Assembly (NCBI GenBank): GCA_963576565.1
Contig: CAUYVT010000092.1
Location: 124,001-188,000 of the forward strand
DNA from: Aspidapion aeneum
Taxonomy: Eukaryota; Arthropoda; Insecta; Coleoptera; Brentidae
DNA: 64,000 nucleotides
Reading direction: 5' to 3'
Every line of letters starts with the position of its first letter. The stretch's first letter is position 1. A program made the position numbers and the translations under genes. The notes below the pieces were generated by a model, which made no database searches, was not told the origin of the DNA, and was given only the letters and a program-made list of their open reading frames with translations. Below, piece after piece: positions 35,062-46,330 of this stretch.

Positions 35062-35466
35062 CACGGTAAAAAAATTGTCTTAGATTAAAGCAACCTGCTT
35101 TAAAGTAAAATAATTTGTGCTTTCCTATTCACCAACAGAATATTTTATTGATAGCACAAAAAATGTCTTGCGTCTTTATTTTAATGTGAAACAGAAATTG
35201 TTTCATTATAAATTGGAACTGAATTAATCCAAGGCACCGTTTTCTATGGAAGCAAAATATTACTTATATGAAGACAATTTGCTTTGTTACAAAATGAAGT
35301 ATACTGAAACAAAACAATTAAAGAAGAAAAATAAAGTCTCATATCAAGATGAAACGCTGCGTTGAACTAAAGAGAAATATTTGAATTCAAAACAAATTGT
35401 TTTAAGGTAAAACAATGTATTCAAGAAAAGAACGTGTTTTCATTGTAGACAAATTTTTTTACCGTG
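35062..35466. mobile_element. ~405-bp element with CACGGTAAAAAAATT ends
   Basis: CACGGTAAAAAAATTGTCT at left; on the other strand the right end reads CACGGTAAAAAAATTTGTCT. TA flanks both ends. A relative starts at 63886 (CACCGTAAAAAACAGTG). Confidence 0.65.
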
Positions 35467-35476
35467 TAGTCAATAC

Positions 35477-35549
35477 TAGATTACTAGAGGCCCTTGTTAC
35501 ATTTTGATAGTTGTTTAAATACATCCGTCAGATGTATCCAGGGCCTCTA
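35477..35549. mobile_element. hAT-type micro-palindrome, copy 4
   Basis: TAGAGGCCCTTG (from 35485) and GGGCCTCTA close an imperfect hairpin. GTCAATAC (35469-35476) and GTCAACAC (35550-35557) flank as an 8-bp duplication with one difference. The left side has eight extra bases (TAGATTAC) before TAGAGG, perhaps from a nested or imprecise event. Confidence 0.65.
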
Positions 35550-35573
35550 GTCAACACTTAAGTAAAGCAGATA

Positions 35574-37211
35574 TACAGGGTTTTTCCGTATATATTTACA
35601 CCATATCTAAAACGTTTATTTGAATAGATATCAAAATATGATAAGTACAAAAGTTTTATAATTTTTTACGAAGTTAAAGAATCTTTGGGTCAGAATGTCA
35701 AGAAAATATTTTAAATGTCAACATTTTACAGGTCAATGCGAGGGGTGGCTCGGTATTTCCTTTTGGTGTACAGATTAGGGGAAATACCAGACAATACTTG
35801 GGAAGTACTGGGAAATATACTAGGAAATACCAGGAACTGCTTGGGAAATACTAGCAAATCGGCGGCGATCAAGCCACCCCTCGGGTCAATGGTTTTTCTT
35901 AAATAAAACACCCTGTATATTACTTTACGTTTTAATAGATCTTTCCTTCTTGATTTTAAAAATATATATGATGATATTATTTCATTTATTAGTTTTGTAG
36001 ATATATGTGTTTAAAAGTTTTTAAAACATCAAGGCAGTCATGAAAAAGGCAACCGCATTAACACAAAAAAAGATGCTGGTTTTTTTGAAAGGTATATAGT
36101 TTATTAACATCTACCATCCGCGGTTATTCTGCGCAGTAATGTGTGCCGCCGCAAGTCAGTAAATTCAAAAAATTCAAAAAATTAAAGAAATTAATACCTA
36201 ATACTTTATTGGTGATTTTCCACATAGTCTTTTTGATTATTGATACAAGTTTGAATAATTCTTATAAATTTTCTGGAATAGCTCGATAGAGTGCGCAGAA
36301 TTTCCATTAAGATCGATTATTTTCTGTTTTATTTTCTATTGTAGAATTTGAAGTGTTTCCAGCTTGTATACACCTTATTTTTAGGCAGTGGCGGCTCGTG
36401 AGGTAGTGCCACGGTGCCATGGCACTACCGTATTTTTCTGCAAAAATACGTTTCTTTATTGGTTTTTATTTTATTTTATGCATTTCTTTTTAATTTATAT
36501 ATTATTTGGAATTCGATGACCCTGTGCAATGCAGTGGATCACGCTCCGACTCGATACCACTTTTCTCTTGGCTCCTTCGAATAGAGATAGATTTTATATG
36601 CAGCCTATATGAACGACAGTGATATGGCCAATGTTGGGCATTTTAGTACCCCGAATTTTTTTTACTGGCTCAAAATTCTGGCACTACCATGTTCTATTGA
36701 CACGAGCCGCAGCTGTTTTTAGGTAGCGATACAAAAAATCAAGGGGGACTAATCGTGGCTATTTGCTGGCAATAATAATGTGTTTACTGTATTTAATTCT
36801 CCCGGGAAACTGAATATAATACTGGTTGCGAACAATTTATCCACATTTTCTTCCTCGGAAAAAAAATCATCTTTAACCGCTCTTAAAACTAAATTTGACA
36901 ATTTGACATCACTTTTTGTGTCAATGCGATTATCTTTTTCATGGCTGATTGGTGTTTTAAACAGTGAAACAGTATTAATTTAAAGTAAATCCAAAACTAA
37001 TTAAAAGATCTATAGAATTATAAAATAATATACAGAAAGTTCCATTTAAAAAAAACCGTCGACCTGTCAAATTTTGATATTTAGAATTTCTTTTTGACAT
37101 TCTTACACAAATACTCCTAAACTTTATTAAACTTTTGTATTTATCATATTTTGATAGCTAATCAAATAACCGTTTTAGATATGGTGTAAAAATATACGGG
37201 AAAACCCTGTA
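35574..37211. mobile_element. TACAGGG-end element, 1.64 kb, ~170-bp inverted arms
   Basis: TACAGGGTTTTTCCGTATAT at left and, on the other strand, TACAGGGTTTTCCCGTATAT at right. The arms share ACACCATATCTAAAACG, TATCAAAATATGATAA and GACAGGTC-type blocks. A second CCCTGTATA (about 35912-35920) and a small hairpin (35712-35890) lie inside, and a hAT MITE is nested at 36386. No transposase frame. Confidence 0.8.
36386..36715. mobile_element. hAT-like MITE, CAGTGGCGGCTCGTG ends
   Basis: CAGTGGCGGCTCGTG at left, CAGCTGCGGCTCGTG on the other strand at right, with perfect TTTTTAGG duplications (36378-36385 and 36716-36723). The interior begins and ends with GGCACTACC-type sequence. Confidence 0.9.
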
Positions 37212-37281
37212 CTACATTTTTTAGTCTGTCTTAGAAGCTTACTTTAAAAATTTTAAATATTTCTGGCACATTAATTCCTAG

Positions 37282-37465
37282 CAGTAGCGGATCCAGGATT
37301 TCCGGGGTGGAATGGCAAGAGGGGTAGCCAAAACCAAAAAAAATTGTTTTGGTTTTTAATAAGTTTAAAAGATATATATTTTTTCTTAAATGTTTTGCTA
37401 GGACTAAAATTATAGGTTTTATTCCAAGGACAGGGGGACCCTCTGCCCCCCTGGATTCGCCACTG
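37282..37465. mobile_element. hAT-like MITE, CAGTRGCGGATCCAGG ends
   Basis: CAGTAGCGGATCCAGG at left and CAGTGGCGAATCCAGG on the other strand at right, each followed by a G-rich tract. Perfect ATTCCTAG duplications (37274-37281, 37466-37473). Confidence 0.9.
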
Positions 37466-37874
37466 ATTCCTAGCTTATAATTTACATGCTTTATAAACTC
37501 ATAAATTCTTTTAAATAACTTTTAACGAACTAAAGATTTGACTAAATTATTGTTAATTAGTTGTTATTTATTATTACTAGTTATTAAAAAAATATTTTGT
37601 TGTTATCATATTGAACGCGTATTGATCACGACAATCCGTTCAAAAGTTAGAATTTTTGTTAATTTTTATATTTAAAATAATTATCTTTATAACAACTTAC
37701 AAAAAACTTCTTTATAATCATTTGATTATTGCACAGTATCGGAGCTATCGTCAAACACACAGACAGGCAGATACTTAATCAGCTTGCTCCTTTAAGTAGA
37801 AAACTTTCCATTATCGCATTTTTGCGGTTATCTCAAAAAACTACTTGGTCCTTTTGCCATTTTACGTTTTACCA

Positions 37875-40800
37875 TTACCTAACAAAATTGGCAATTAAAC
37901 ATAATCCCAATCCCAGAAAAACAATCCAACTTATGAAGATGGAAGCAGATCCATTGCAGAAGTCTTCTTCACATTGAGAGCACTCAGTTTTAAGAATAAG
38001 AGGATTCTTGGAGTTGATTTTCTCAATGTTCGAGCAAGTATCGTCCGAGTTCTTGATTACACACCTTCTGGTGTAGTGTTTTTGATTGTTGAATACTAAA
38101 AAAAAATAAATTAATAAAGAAAAAATCAGTTCTTTTTACCCAGGCGCCAGTGGCGTGTCGTATAGGATGCCCCCCCGCCCCTCTGCGCTTGGCACCTCTG
38201 GCAAAAAAAAATAGAAAAACTAAATTTAACGCAAAAACAAATGGTGCCCTTAGCTTTTTAAGATAAGTCTCAGGTTACATCATCGTTATCCGGCGCATTA
38301 TCAATATATCTGTTATTTCTATAACATTGATTTGGAGTAAATAACATAATCATTACAGTATATCACAAAAAATATATTAGTAGAGGAATATGCTAAACGA
38401 CAACGATATTTGCTCAAAGTTGTATTTCAGTCGTTCAATTTTTTAGTTCACATGTAGTGTTATTATTTTAAAAAAAGGTTTGTAATTTATTTGACTACCA
38501 TACCTATATTTGTACCCCTTAAGGTCTTCGCCCCCCCCCCCGCCCTTTTATCCACGACACGCTACTGCCAGGCGCGTAGCTCTGGAGAGGTTTAGGTGTT
38601 AACCCCCCCCCCCCCATTAGGCAAAAATTGTGCAATAAACTTGTTCGAAAATCTTTTATAATAAAATTTCTTATAAACGTAAAGTTTAGTAACCGTGAAT
38701 AAAGAAACAACAATTTTTCGTGGCTAGGCGGGCATAGAAAGATTTTGTTTCTCCACACGGGGGTCCAAGATCTAATGGACACCTAGATTAAGTGTTGATA
38801 GTTAAATGTTTCGTCGTTAAGGGACTCTTCAGAACACTGCATGGTAATCAACAATGTAACACTTTTGTAAAGCTATAGAGAAGGTATATGAATCTCATTT
38901 TACGATATTGGTAAGAGAAATAAAAAAATAGTGCCTGCGATACCGTATGCTTTCACAAAAGTGGCGACTTCTACAAATACCAAAAAACCTACGAGAGTAA
39001 AAACAAAAACAGGCAGATGAAACGAAAAACAATACTCATGACCGTGACATAATTTGTCCCTCAGGTCGGGTTAGTGCCTTCACGATGTTTTATGTCGAGT
39101 CAGTCAAAATACTATAAAAGTAAAGGTTAGTACTCGTGAATAAAGAACTAGAACAACTATTTTTCGTTGCTAAGCGGGCCTAGAACCGTGGGTGTACAGC
39201 TTTCGAACTGCCCACGGAAAAATACAAGGGAAACAAAATCTTTCTATGCCCCTCCACGAAAAATTGTTGTTTCTTTATTCACGAGTACTAAACTTTACGT
39301 TTGTAGTATATATTTTTTGCCACATTTTCATTATGTTCGGTAATGTTTTGCCTATATGAACTATTCAATTGGCACCTAATATCAGTCTTGCCTAGCATAG
39401 AAAATTCTATGTGGTTATTTAAATAAGTAGCACTTACTTTGTGTCTTACTTTTTACTAAAATGCTTACTAAATTCCCTTTTCCACCCACGCAGGACCACT
39501 TCGTGGATTGTTCATAATAAGACAAATAAAGCAAAAAAAGCATTTCGTTTTTCACAAGGCACAACCAGTTTTCAGCATCGTATAATTTTTTATTACTTTC
39601 ACTAAAATTTTGGTTAATTTTTCGGATTTTTAGGTCCGGCCTTAGCGGCCCTAAAGATTTTATTTCATATATCAACGTATTTAAATTTAATTATGTAATC
39701 GACAGTATTTATTTCCATTTTGTAAGCAAACGATAACAAAAACAAACAATGACACGCGACCGGCATGGCTTTTTACTACTGACGTACCCCAAATCAAAAC
39801 AAACTCATACGTCTTCACTACGGATAAAATTTGAAACCTTGCGACGCGCGGCGCTGCCGGCTTGTAATTTTTTATGCTAAAAAAGTTCACCCAATTAATC
39901 GCTTGTTGTTAAACACAGATAATAAAAGAACTAGACAATCATGTCGTAAGGGAAGATTTAACTTTTTTTAAATAAATCAATTAAAAATACTGTTTGTTGT
40001 CTAGTAGTTGCCCTCCCTGTAGCAGATACATTTTGACGCAAAAGCTGTACACTAACACCACACTCGACACACAACTGGATTTGCAAGGCGGCCGGATGTC
40101 GCATATAATCGACTGTGTCGACCAAATGCGTCAGCCGTCCTGCTCATAAATCTCATTCCAATATGTCCACTTACCTGTTTCAACTAACTTCAAGCAAGCA
40201 AACTCTTTCTTTGAAGGATCATCAGGGGATCCCATAAGCGCAAAAATAGAGTTTTTACAATCCAAGGAATCGACTGCTGTCTTATTTAATGAGACGTCCT
40301 GGCAAAATTTGTGCGACTTCGTACATTCAAAACATTTAACACTTAAACCTAAAATTTAAAAAAATATATCAAATATAAACTAAATAAATTAAATAATAAT
40401 AGAGGTTTTGAAAATATTGCTCCAGTGATTTTGAAATACAGTCTGCACTGTATTTTAAGTATTGAGCCATGTATTTTCTTTGCTATGGGCGCACCTGGGG
40501 AGGCTTCGGGGCCCGGCCCCTCTCTCCGTTAAGCCTAAGATTTTTTTTGACATTTTCAACATATTCCATGAAATAAAAATTGCATAAAATACGTGGGGTC
40601 TCGCCATCCCCCCTAGACATATTCCTGGGTGCACCTGTCTTCCCCAATGTAGAATCTTAAGCTACGTTTCCACTGAGCAAATTTGTAAACGATTTGTTTA
40701 TACTTTTTCCGGTTAACATGATATTTTTATAAACAATAATTATAAACTTTTTTTTACCAGTAAAATTTCAACAAAATGCGGTCACCCCATTTTGGCAGAT

Positions 40801-41826
40801 TTTAGTATCTAAAAAAAACCGTGGTGATTTGTAATGTTTTTGTCGTTTTTAGCGATGCCACTATATACTACAAAAGACGCATATTTAGTAAATGGTTTCG
40901 GGTACAAGTAGGGATCAAGCTGAATATTATAAAGTGAAGGGCATTTCTGGAAAAGGAGCCAACAGCCATTTTTTATATTTTGGGTTGGATCTGTTTAAAT
41001 AAGTCCCGAACCGTTTTGTCGGCTTGTCGTTTGGTTCGATAGTCAACAGAGGGAGCTAGAGTGCTGACTCTTTTACCAGCATCTAAATATATTTCATTGA
41101 AGGCGCTTGGCACTTATAATGCAAAATTTAGGTAGTATTAACATTTTAAAAGAACTACAGAGTGGAAAAAAATTATTTAAAATATATTTTTTTTAAATAT
41201 TAGATTAGGGTTTTTCTTAATTTTTTAGAATAGATCGCATAATTTTTCCTATTTTTTCTCTTTTGACTTTTTTTGGATAAAGTTCTTAGTTTTCAAGAAA
41301 ATCGCAAAGTACTGAGTTTTAGAGCATTTGGGGCCTTATATCTAGCGAAGCTCAAGCAGGATTATGCCGGAGAATATGTGGGGATGTAATCCAGATGCTA
41401 AGGAATAATTAATCCAGCTTACACCTATTTTTTTTTCAGGTAAATTCCTAAATTGACTGGGCCAGCATGTGAAATTATGACAGATATTCTTATTCTTCGG
41501 TTCTTTTTAAATATTTTTTGGTATTTTACATTAGTTAGGAACCGAAGAATGTTAGTTTGTAACCGAACATCGAAAAAAATGATTGTTTTGTATTAATACT
41601 ATATAATCAACAAAAACTATAAAAAGTTGCAAAATGTCACCATTTTCTTCAACAGTTTCCAAAAATGTAATCCTACGTGTTTGGTAGCTCACTTGATAGG
41701 GCACTGGCATACATAGCCAGACGAACTGTTGTTTCTGGTTTGCATTATTTCACTTAAAAACTTACCTAACTGAACATAAAGACAAAACACAAAAATAACT
41801 GCACCAAAATACTGCGAAAAACCCAT
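37875..41826 (-). CDS. Ly6/uPAR (quiver/sleepless-like) GPI-anchored three-finger protein, three exons
   Basis: Assembled on the minus strand. Exon 1 (41766-41826) reads MGFSQYFGAVIFVFCLYVQL, a signal peptide, and ends G/GTAAGT. Exon 2 (40175-40348, after AAATTTTAG) starts GLSVKCFECTKSHKFCQD and ends ACAG/GTAAGT. Exon 3 (37875-38095, after TTTTTTTAG) starts VFNNQKHYTRRC, carries the family's closing CSQCEEDFCNG and a hydrophobic tail (residues about 131-149), and stops at TAA 37875-37877. Both junctions (phase 1) keep frame; the product is 151 aa. Ten cysteines (26, 29, 36, 51, 72, 90, 99, 117, 120, 125) and the final Cys-Asn match the three-finger Ly6 fold; the tail fits GPI anchoring at the cell surface. 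Insect relatives modulate channels, receptors or junctions, but the partner of this one cannot be told. No defect is seen. UTRs and promoter are not resolved. Confidence 0.88.
38148..38567. mobile_element. hAT-like MITE in intron 2 of the Ly6 gene
   Basis: CAGTGGCGTGTCGT at left and CAGTAGCGTGTCGT on the other strand at right, with poly-C/G inner borders. Perfect 8-bp duplications CCAGGCGC (38140-38147 and 38568-38575). It begins about 50 bp upstream (intron side) of the exon 3 acceptor. Confidence 0.9.
38675..39305. repeat. Inverted repeat triplet in intron 2
   Basis: AAGTTTAGTAACCGTGAATA...GGCTAGGCGGGCATAGAAAG (38678-38745) reappears inverted at 39210-39300, and a diverged direct copy lies at 39121-39185. 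Probably one foldback element with an internal duplication. Confidence 0.6.
40487..40638. mobile_element. Poly-G-type MITE in intron 1 of the Ly6 gene
   Basis: GGGCGCACCTGGGGAGG at left, CCCCTAGACATATTCCTGGG near the right, with the family core (CATATTCCATGAAATAAAAA, GCATAAAATACG). Related to 8556. Target duplication unclear. Confidence 0.6.
41684..41755 (+). repeat. tRNA-like SINE head next to Ly6 exon 1
   Basis: TAGCTCACTTG fits the pol III box A consensus TRGYNNANNNG exactly. A degenerate box B (GGTTTGCATTA) follows about 45 bp later. The sequence does not fold as a full tRNA, so it is a SINE fragment. It ends about 10 bp from the exon 1 donor. Confidence 0.4.
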
Positions 41827-42703
41827 TTTTAATTACAATAAGGAACAATTAGTTTTATAATAGAATATTATCACAAATATTTATAACTACTTATAATTTT
41901 TTTAATACTGTTTTTATTTCTTGTTTACTTTATGGGAGATCTCACACCACTGATTTCATATTGCGAATCTTGATCAAAAGTAACCATACAAAATTGTGAC
42001 GTCACGTAGGTGCTTTCCCAGTTTCCTCTGAGTATTCATTCAAAATTTCGTTTGGAATTTCTTGTTTTTCTTGAATCATTGCTTTACGCATAATAGTAGT
42101 AATCACGTCAATATTAAAGTTTCAGGACAAGTAGTCACCAATTCGAAACTGACCGTAATTCCATTTGACAATAAAACTGGCTAGCGCGTGCCTTTCTTAA
42201 AGACTAATACTTTGAGCAAAACTCGGCCACGTTGCGCCCGCTCTCACGATATAAGCACGTTTAGAGCACGGATGAACCTTTTGTTAGGTGATCCGTGGTT
42301 TAGAGTGTGGGTGTTGGGTTAAGACCCACCCCTCACCATCATTGTTGTATAGAAGACATATACATAAGAATATTATGTATACGGTATAGGTAGGTAGCTT
42401 CCAACTTTTTTTTAATTCTCAAATTTTTTATTTTATTTCTTTTTTATGTATATGTCTCTATACATTTTTAGTTACCAAAATGCATTAATGCGAGGTTTTT
42501 ACTAAAAACTATAATTGTGTTCTTTTTACCGTGTGCGCATTTTTTCGGGATTTATTATTATAGGGTGGTTTGCCAATATGACTAAAAGAGATGCTCAAAA
42601 GTAAAAATAATTACCAAATTTATTTTGGAGGATTCCGCACAACATTTTGATTTGACAGGTATTTACAAAAGATATATGTACTTGTCAACAATAAACTAAA
42701 CTT
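41827..42703. other. Upstream region of the Ly6 gene, no clear elements
   Basis: The promoter should lie here on the minus strand, but I see no convincing TATA or initiator. A CpG-containing block at about 42180-42350 ends in GGGTTAAGACCCACCCC, considered and rejected as a tRNA. Confidence 0.35.
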
Positions 42704-43489
42704 CTAAACCGTTAGGGTCAAAGCTATACTGACCATGGAAATATTGCTTAGAATGAGAGAAACTAATTTAACTGGTGTTTAGGTAAAAATAGAAACAACT
42801 TTCCCTCTTCAGCCCTCTCAAATCATGCTCTGCCCTCTATAAGCCGCGTCGAATAAATTTTATTGCATTGTTTTTAGTGTGGTCTATGACTCAGGTACTC
42901 GGAGATTTTGAAAGAGGAATGTACCCATTTTTTGTTTATTATTATCTCTAAAACGCGTTAAATTTGGCTGCCATATCCTACGAATAAAATTGATTTTTTA
43001 CACTGCTGCTGTCACGGCATAGCCGAATCAACAGCTTAAAAAAAGTTGTTTTGTTGAATTGCAGGAATTAGTTGATTTTGAAACAAGTTTAAATCGGCAA
43101 CCAAGAACACCCGACCAAACATTTAATTTTTGAGGGTTTTTGTTCGCATATTTACCGTCAGATGCGAGGTCAGATGTTTATTTTCTTTTGCCCAGTAGCG
43201 AGTAATTAATTGATTGTGAGCACCAGGGGTTGTAATGCTACTTGAAGAAGAAGAGGAAGCATGATTGGATGTTTTGTTATATCGTTGGAGGGGTTACTAA
43301 AAATGCCACAAATAATATTCTATCACCCTGTATAAACAGTCAAGTAAAAAACTATTTTAGAATCGCCTAAATATGCCTTGCTGCTTTACATTTCGAGTTT
43401 TACTAAATACGTGTTCCAGCATAAATTAAGTGATATTAAAGAAGATTTGTGTGTGTGGGGAATTCCCAAGAGCAGTGCACTACACTGAC

Positions 43490-43609
43490 ATGATAATGAT
43501 TTTCTTGCTATTTGTTGTTTTTAGAAATTTATTATTTGTAAATGATGACACAAACACATGGCTTTTTCCTGAGGTTGTACTTTACATGGACTTTTTGGAA
43601 GATTATTGA
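43490..43609 (+). CDS. Small unidentified frame (39 codons) with hydrophobic start
   Basis: MIMIFLLFVVFRNLLFVNDD followed by TNTWLFPEVVLYMDFLEDY and TGA. The second part looks more protein-like than its surroundings. A TTGTTTTTAG acceptor at 43514-43523 would make it a last exon; I find no convincing upstream exon. May be chance. Confidence 0.15.
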   Translation: MIMIFLLFVVFRNLLFVNDDTNTWLFPEVVLYMDFLEDY

Positions 43610-43754
43610 GATTTTGTCGTTGTCACGATATTCTCAGAACAAAACTATGAATTTTAATAAAAATTTAAGTAAAATATTGTCACCAGGAAAGATTTATATT
43701 CAACTACATTCTTTACTGCGGTACAGTTAAGTCAAAAAATCCAACTACATACTA

Positions 43755-43932
43755 CGGTGTACTCCGGTTATAACGTACCTGGGGTATACCGTACTTTCGG
43801 TTATTACGTATCTATTTCATTGGTCCAGCCATAATCCTCTTCTTTTTTTATTATTAATTGTGATGTTTATAACGTACGTCCGCTTATAAAGTACATATTT
43901 TCTGGTCCCTTGAGGGTAACCGGAGTAGACTG
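43755..43932. mobile_element. pogo-like MITE with CTCCGGTTA ends
   Basis: The left end reads CGGTGTACTCCGGTTA; the right end read on the other strand, CAGTCTACTCCGGTTA. TA flanks both. AACGTACGTCCGCTTATAA and GGTTATAACGTACC are the inner halves. Confidence 0.75.
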
Positions 43933-43944
43933 TAAATTAGTGAA

Positions 43945-44055
43945 ATATTTTTTAGATATTTTTCACATATTTCATAAATACAGACAAAAAATAGCACAAA
44001 ATACGGCGTCGTAGATTCTCGCGCCCCCCTAAACTTTTTTCTAAATACGCCAATG
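43945..44055. mobile_element. Fragment of the poly-G MITE family
   Basis: Carries the family core TTTTTCACATATTTCATAAA, CACAAAATACG and a C-run with ATACGCCAATG at the right end. The left end is lost. Confidence 0.45.
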
Positions 44056-44164
44056 TACTATTTTACACCGTTAGAGTAAAAGCTATACTGACTATGAAGA
44101 TTCTGCTTAGAAAGAGAAAAACTAATTTAGTAGGTGTTAAGATAAAAATAGAAACATAAGGGTG

Positions 44165-44346
44165 TACCTCGATCTCAGCAAATCGGGACGGTCCGTGAAC
44201 TAAAAGTTAATGAAGAGGGGGAACACCAGAGGAAAAATTATAGGCAGGTAGACAAGAGCTGACTAGGGATATCAGGGGAGATCCAACGAGGTCGCGTTAC
44301 GGGATCGAGATTGTCTTTTCTTTTAAATCTGCCAAGCGAGAAAGAG
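44165..44346 (+). promoter_or_regulatory. CpG-rich exon-like segment with strong splice donor
   Basis: GC-rich relative to its surroundings, ending in AAAGAG/GTAAGT (donor 44347-44352). CpG enrichment continues to 44470 (GCGCGGGCGGGCTCGGCGGG). It could be a non-coding first exon of a plus-strand gene or part of a shared promoter with the minus-strand candidate at 44907. No long frame runs through it. Confidence 0.25.
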
Positions 44347-44509
44347 GTAAGTTAATTTCATAGAGAAAAGAGTGCTTAATTCTATGGTTCAAAAGCGGCA
44401 ACAAGTTTACGCTAGCGCCACCCTTGGCTACTGGAAGAATTAAGAATGCGCGGGCGGGCTCGGCGGGCTTTTTAAATGATTTTTTTCTTAGTAAAGGTGC
44501 TATTTTTGA

Positions 44510-44640
44510 GGTCAGGCTAATTTCATGTATGCGAAAAGAATTTGGATATCAAAAATATATTCATTTTAGTCATGTAAACCTATAAGATATCCAAACTTTT
44601 TCCGCATACATAAAAATTTGCATGACCTCGAAAATGTAAT
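44510..44640. repeat. ~130-bp foldback element
   Basis: Arms GAGGTCAGGCTAATTTCATG... and, inverted, GAGGTCATGCAAATTTTTATG... pair over about 45 bp, including GTATGCG and TTTGGATATC. Confidence 0.65.
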
Positions 44641-45301
44641 ACTTAAATAAAAAACTATGTTTTTTAAAAAATGTAATATTTATTTTTTTAAAAATGAGTA
44701 CTGTTTTAGAAAAATCTAAAAATATTTAACAAATATAATGTTTTTTCTTAAATGTATAAACTAGGTATTTATATTACAAAAAACTGTGGATTTTTAGAAA
44801 ACTTAAAAATAGTTAAACATGTACCACCTAATAATCCTTAATAAAACCAATATTTAAAAAAAATAAGAACACACTTTTACAGTCTTCAATTTTCTAATTT
44901 CTAGGTTTATGTGGAATTGCTCAAATGTTGTAATGTAATTTTCATATATTCTTCACAATATCCATTCTCCAATCCATTTTTTAATAATAAAGGTGGCCAC
45001 ATAATGATGTTATCCCATTGTTGATTGTTGCGTTGGATAACTAAAAAGCAAAAAAAAAAGCTGCCAGGGGACTCATAATAGTAGGTATTTTATACAGGTG
45101 TTAATAAAGTATGTCGCCAAGGCTTAGGAGGATTATCTTGAGTGATTTTAAGAAAAAAAACTTATTAAAATATTAGTTTTTTGTTTGCTTTTTATTTATA
45201 ACTTGTGCAGTTTTTGAGATATTTAGCTCAAATCTGGAACATGTTGTTGTTGTTTTGTTACAAGGCATACATCATTAAGCATGTCAAATATTAGGAAAAC
45301 T

Positions 45302-45500
45302 TACAGGGTGATATTTTTTTCGCGGCCATGCCCCCTTTTTTCTCCAGAACTTTTTTGCAGTAAGTTATTGGCAGATTTAAAAATGTACAATGAATTCCTT
45401 GTTTTATTCAGAAATTTTTTGATCTGCAATATTTCTATCTCTAACCATTTTTCAGAAAAAAAAAACAAAATAAAATAATCTTCTTGTATCTTCAATTGCT
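45302..45500. mobile_element. Single TACAGGGTG transposon end
   Basis: TTACAGGGTGATATTTTTTT starts here with no matching right terminus found downstream. Probably a truncated relative of the TACAGGG-end elements. Confidence 0.35.
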
Positions 45501-46124
45501 ATTTAGAAATTACATAAAACTCGCATAAAATTAAAATAATGCAGAGTACAAATTTTCCTTTTTTGTCTTTTCTTGGAAACAGTTAGAGTTACAAAAAATT
45601 GCAGAAGATCAAAAAGTTTCTGAGGAAAGGTGGCTGTTGCCTCCCCCACCCCAATAAGCCTTCGTGTCGACTCTGTCTGAAATATGTGTTTAAATTTTTA
45701 AGGGGGAGCTTAGCTCTTGAAGCTCTGCCCTAAGTACACTTTGGGCCTATTCTTAAATTATGTAATTGACCCATGAACCTCCACCCTCTGTACAGAATTT
45801 TCAAGAAACAAAATATATTAAAAAAAAGTTATGTGTAATACAAGGCCAAACACTGCTACCCCTTTGAGCATTAATTTTGAACATATAATTATTATGTTAA
45901 ATGGCATTATGTATTTTAAGAATAGGCCCTAGTATGGGTGTGGAAAGAGACAGAACTTATTAACCAATATTTCTCTATTACTTACCTAAATGAAAAAACA
46001 TTTGCAACCAAGCAGTGTGTACTCAATGTGATTGTAATGATCCATACAATTCCATAATGTCTGTGTACCTAAAAAGTAAAAGCACTAGCTAGAATTATGT
46101 TCAAACACTAAACTAAAAGACACA

Positions 46125-46245
46125 AGCCTAAGGATTTTTAGACATTTTCCACATATTTCATAAATAAAAAAATTAAATAGGTGAAGACATGGCATAACTG
46201 TGTCTCGGGTCCCCCAAAGACCTATTCTTGGGTGCACTACTGACT
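46125..46245. mobile_element. Fragment of the poly-G MITE family
   Basis: ACATTTTCCACATATTTCAT, then GTCCCCCAAAGACCTATTCTTG and GGGTGCACT at the right end. The left terminus is missing. Confidence 0.45.
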
Positions 46246-46330
46246 AAAATATCTACTAAAACCTAAAACTAAAAATGGAAAATGCCGAAAAGGCAATACA
46301 TCAATAATAATAAAATTATATGGACAATGA

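Larger units (their letters stand above)
42704..44155. repeat. Pair of ~92-bp direct repeats
   Basis: 42704-42795 and 44064-44155 share ACCGTTAG, AAAGCTATACTGAC, ATTGCTTAGAA-type and AAAATAGAAAC blocks with about 85 percent identity. They may be ends of one element spanning the 1.4 kb or separate copies. Confidence 0.5.

Noticed and set aside
42288..42345. tRNA-like stretch with GGGTTAAGACCC
   Set aside because: Box A and box B words are too close and no cloverleaf can be drawn.
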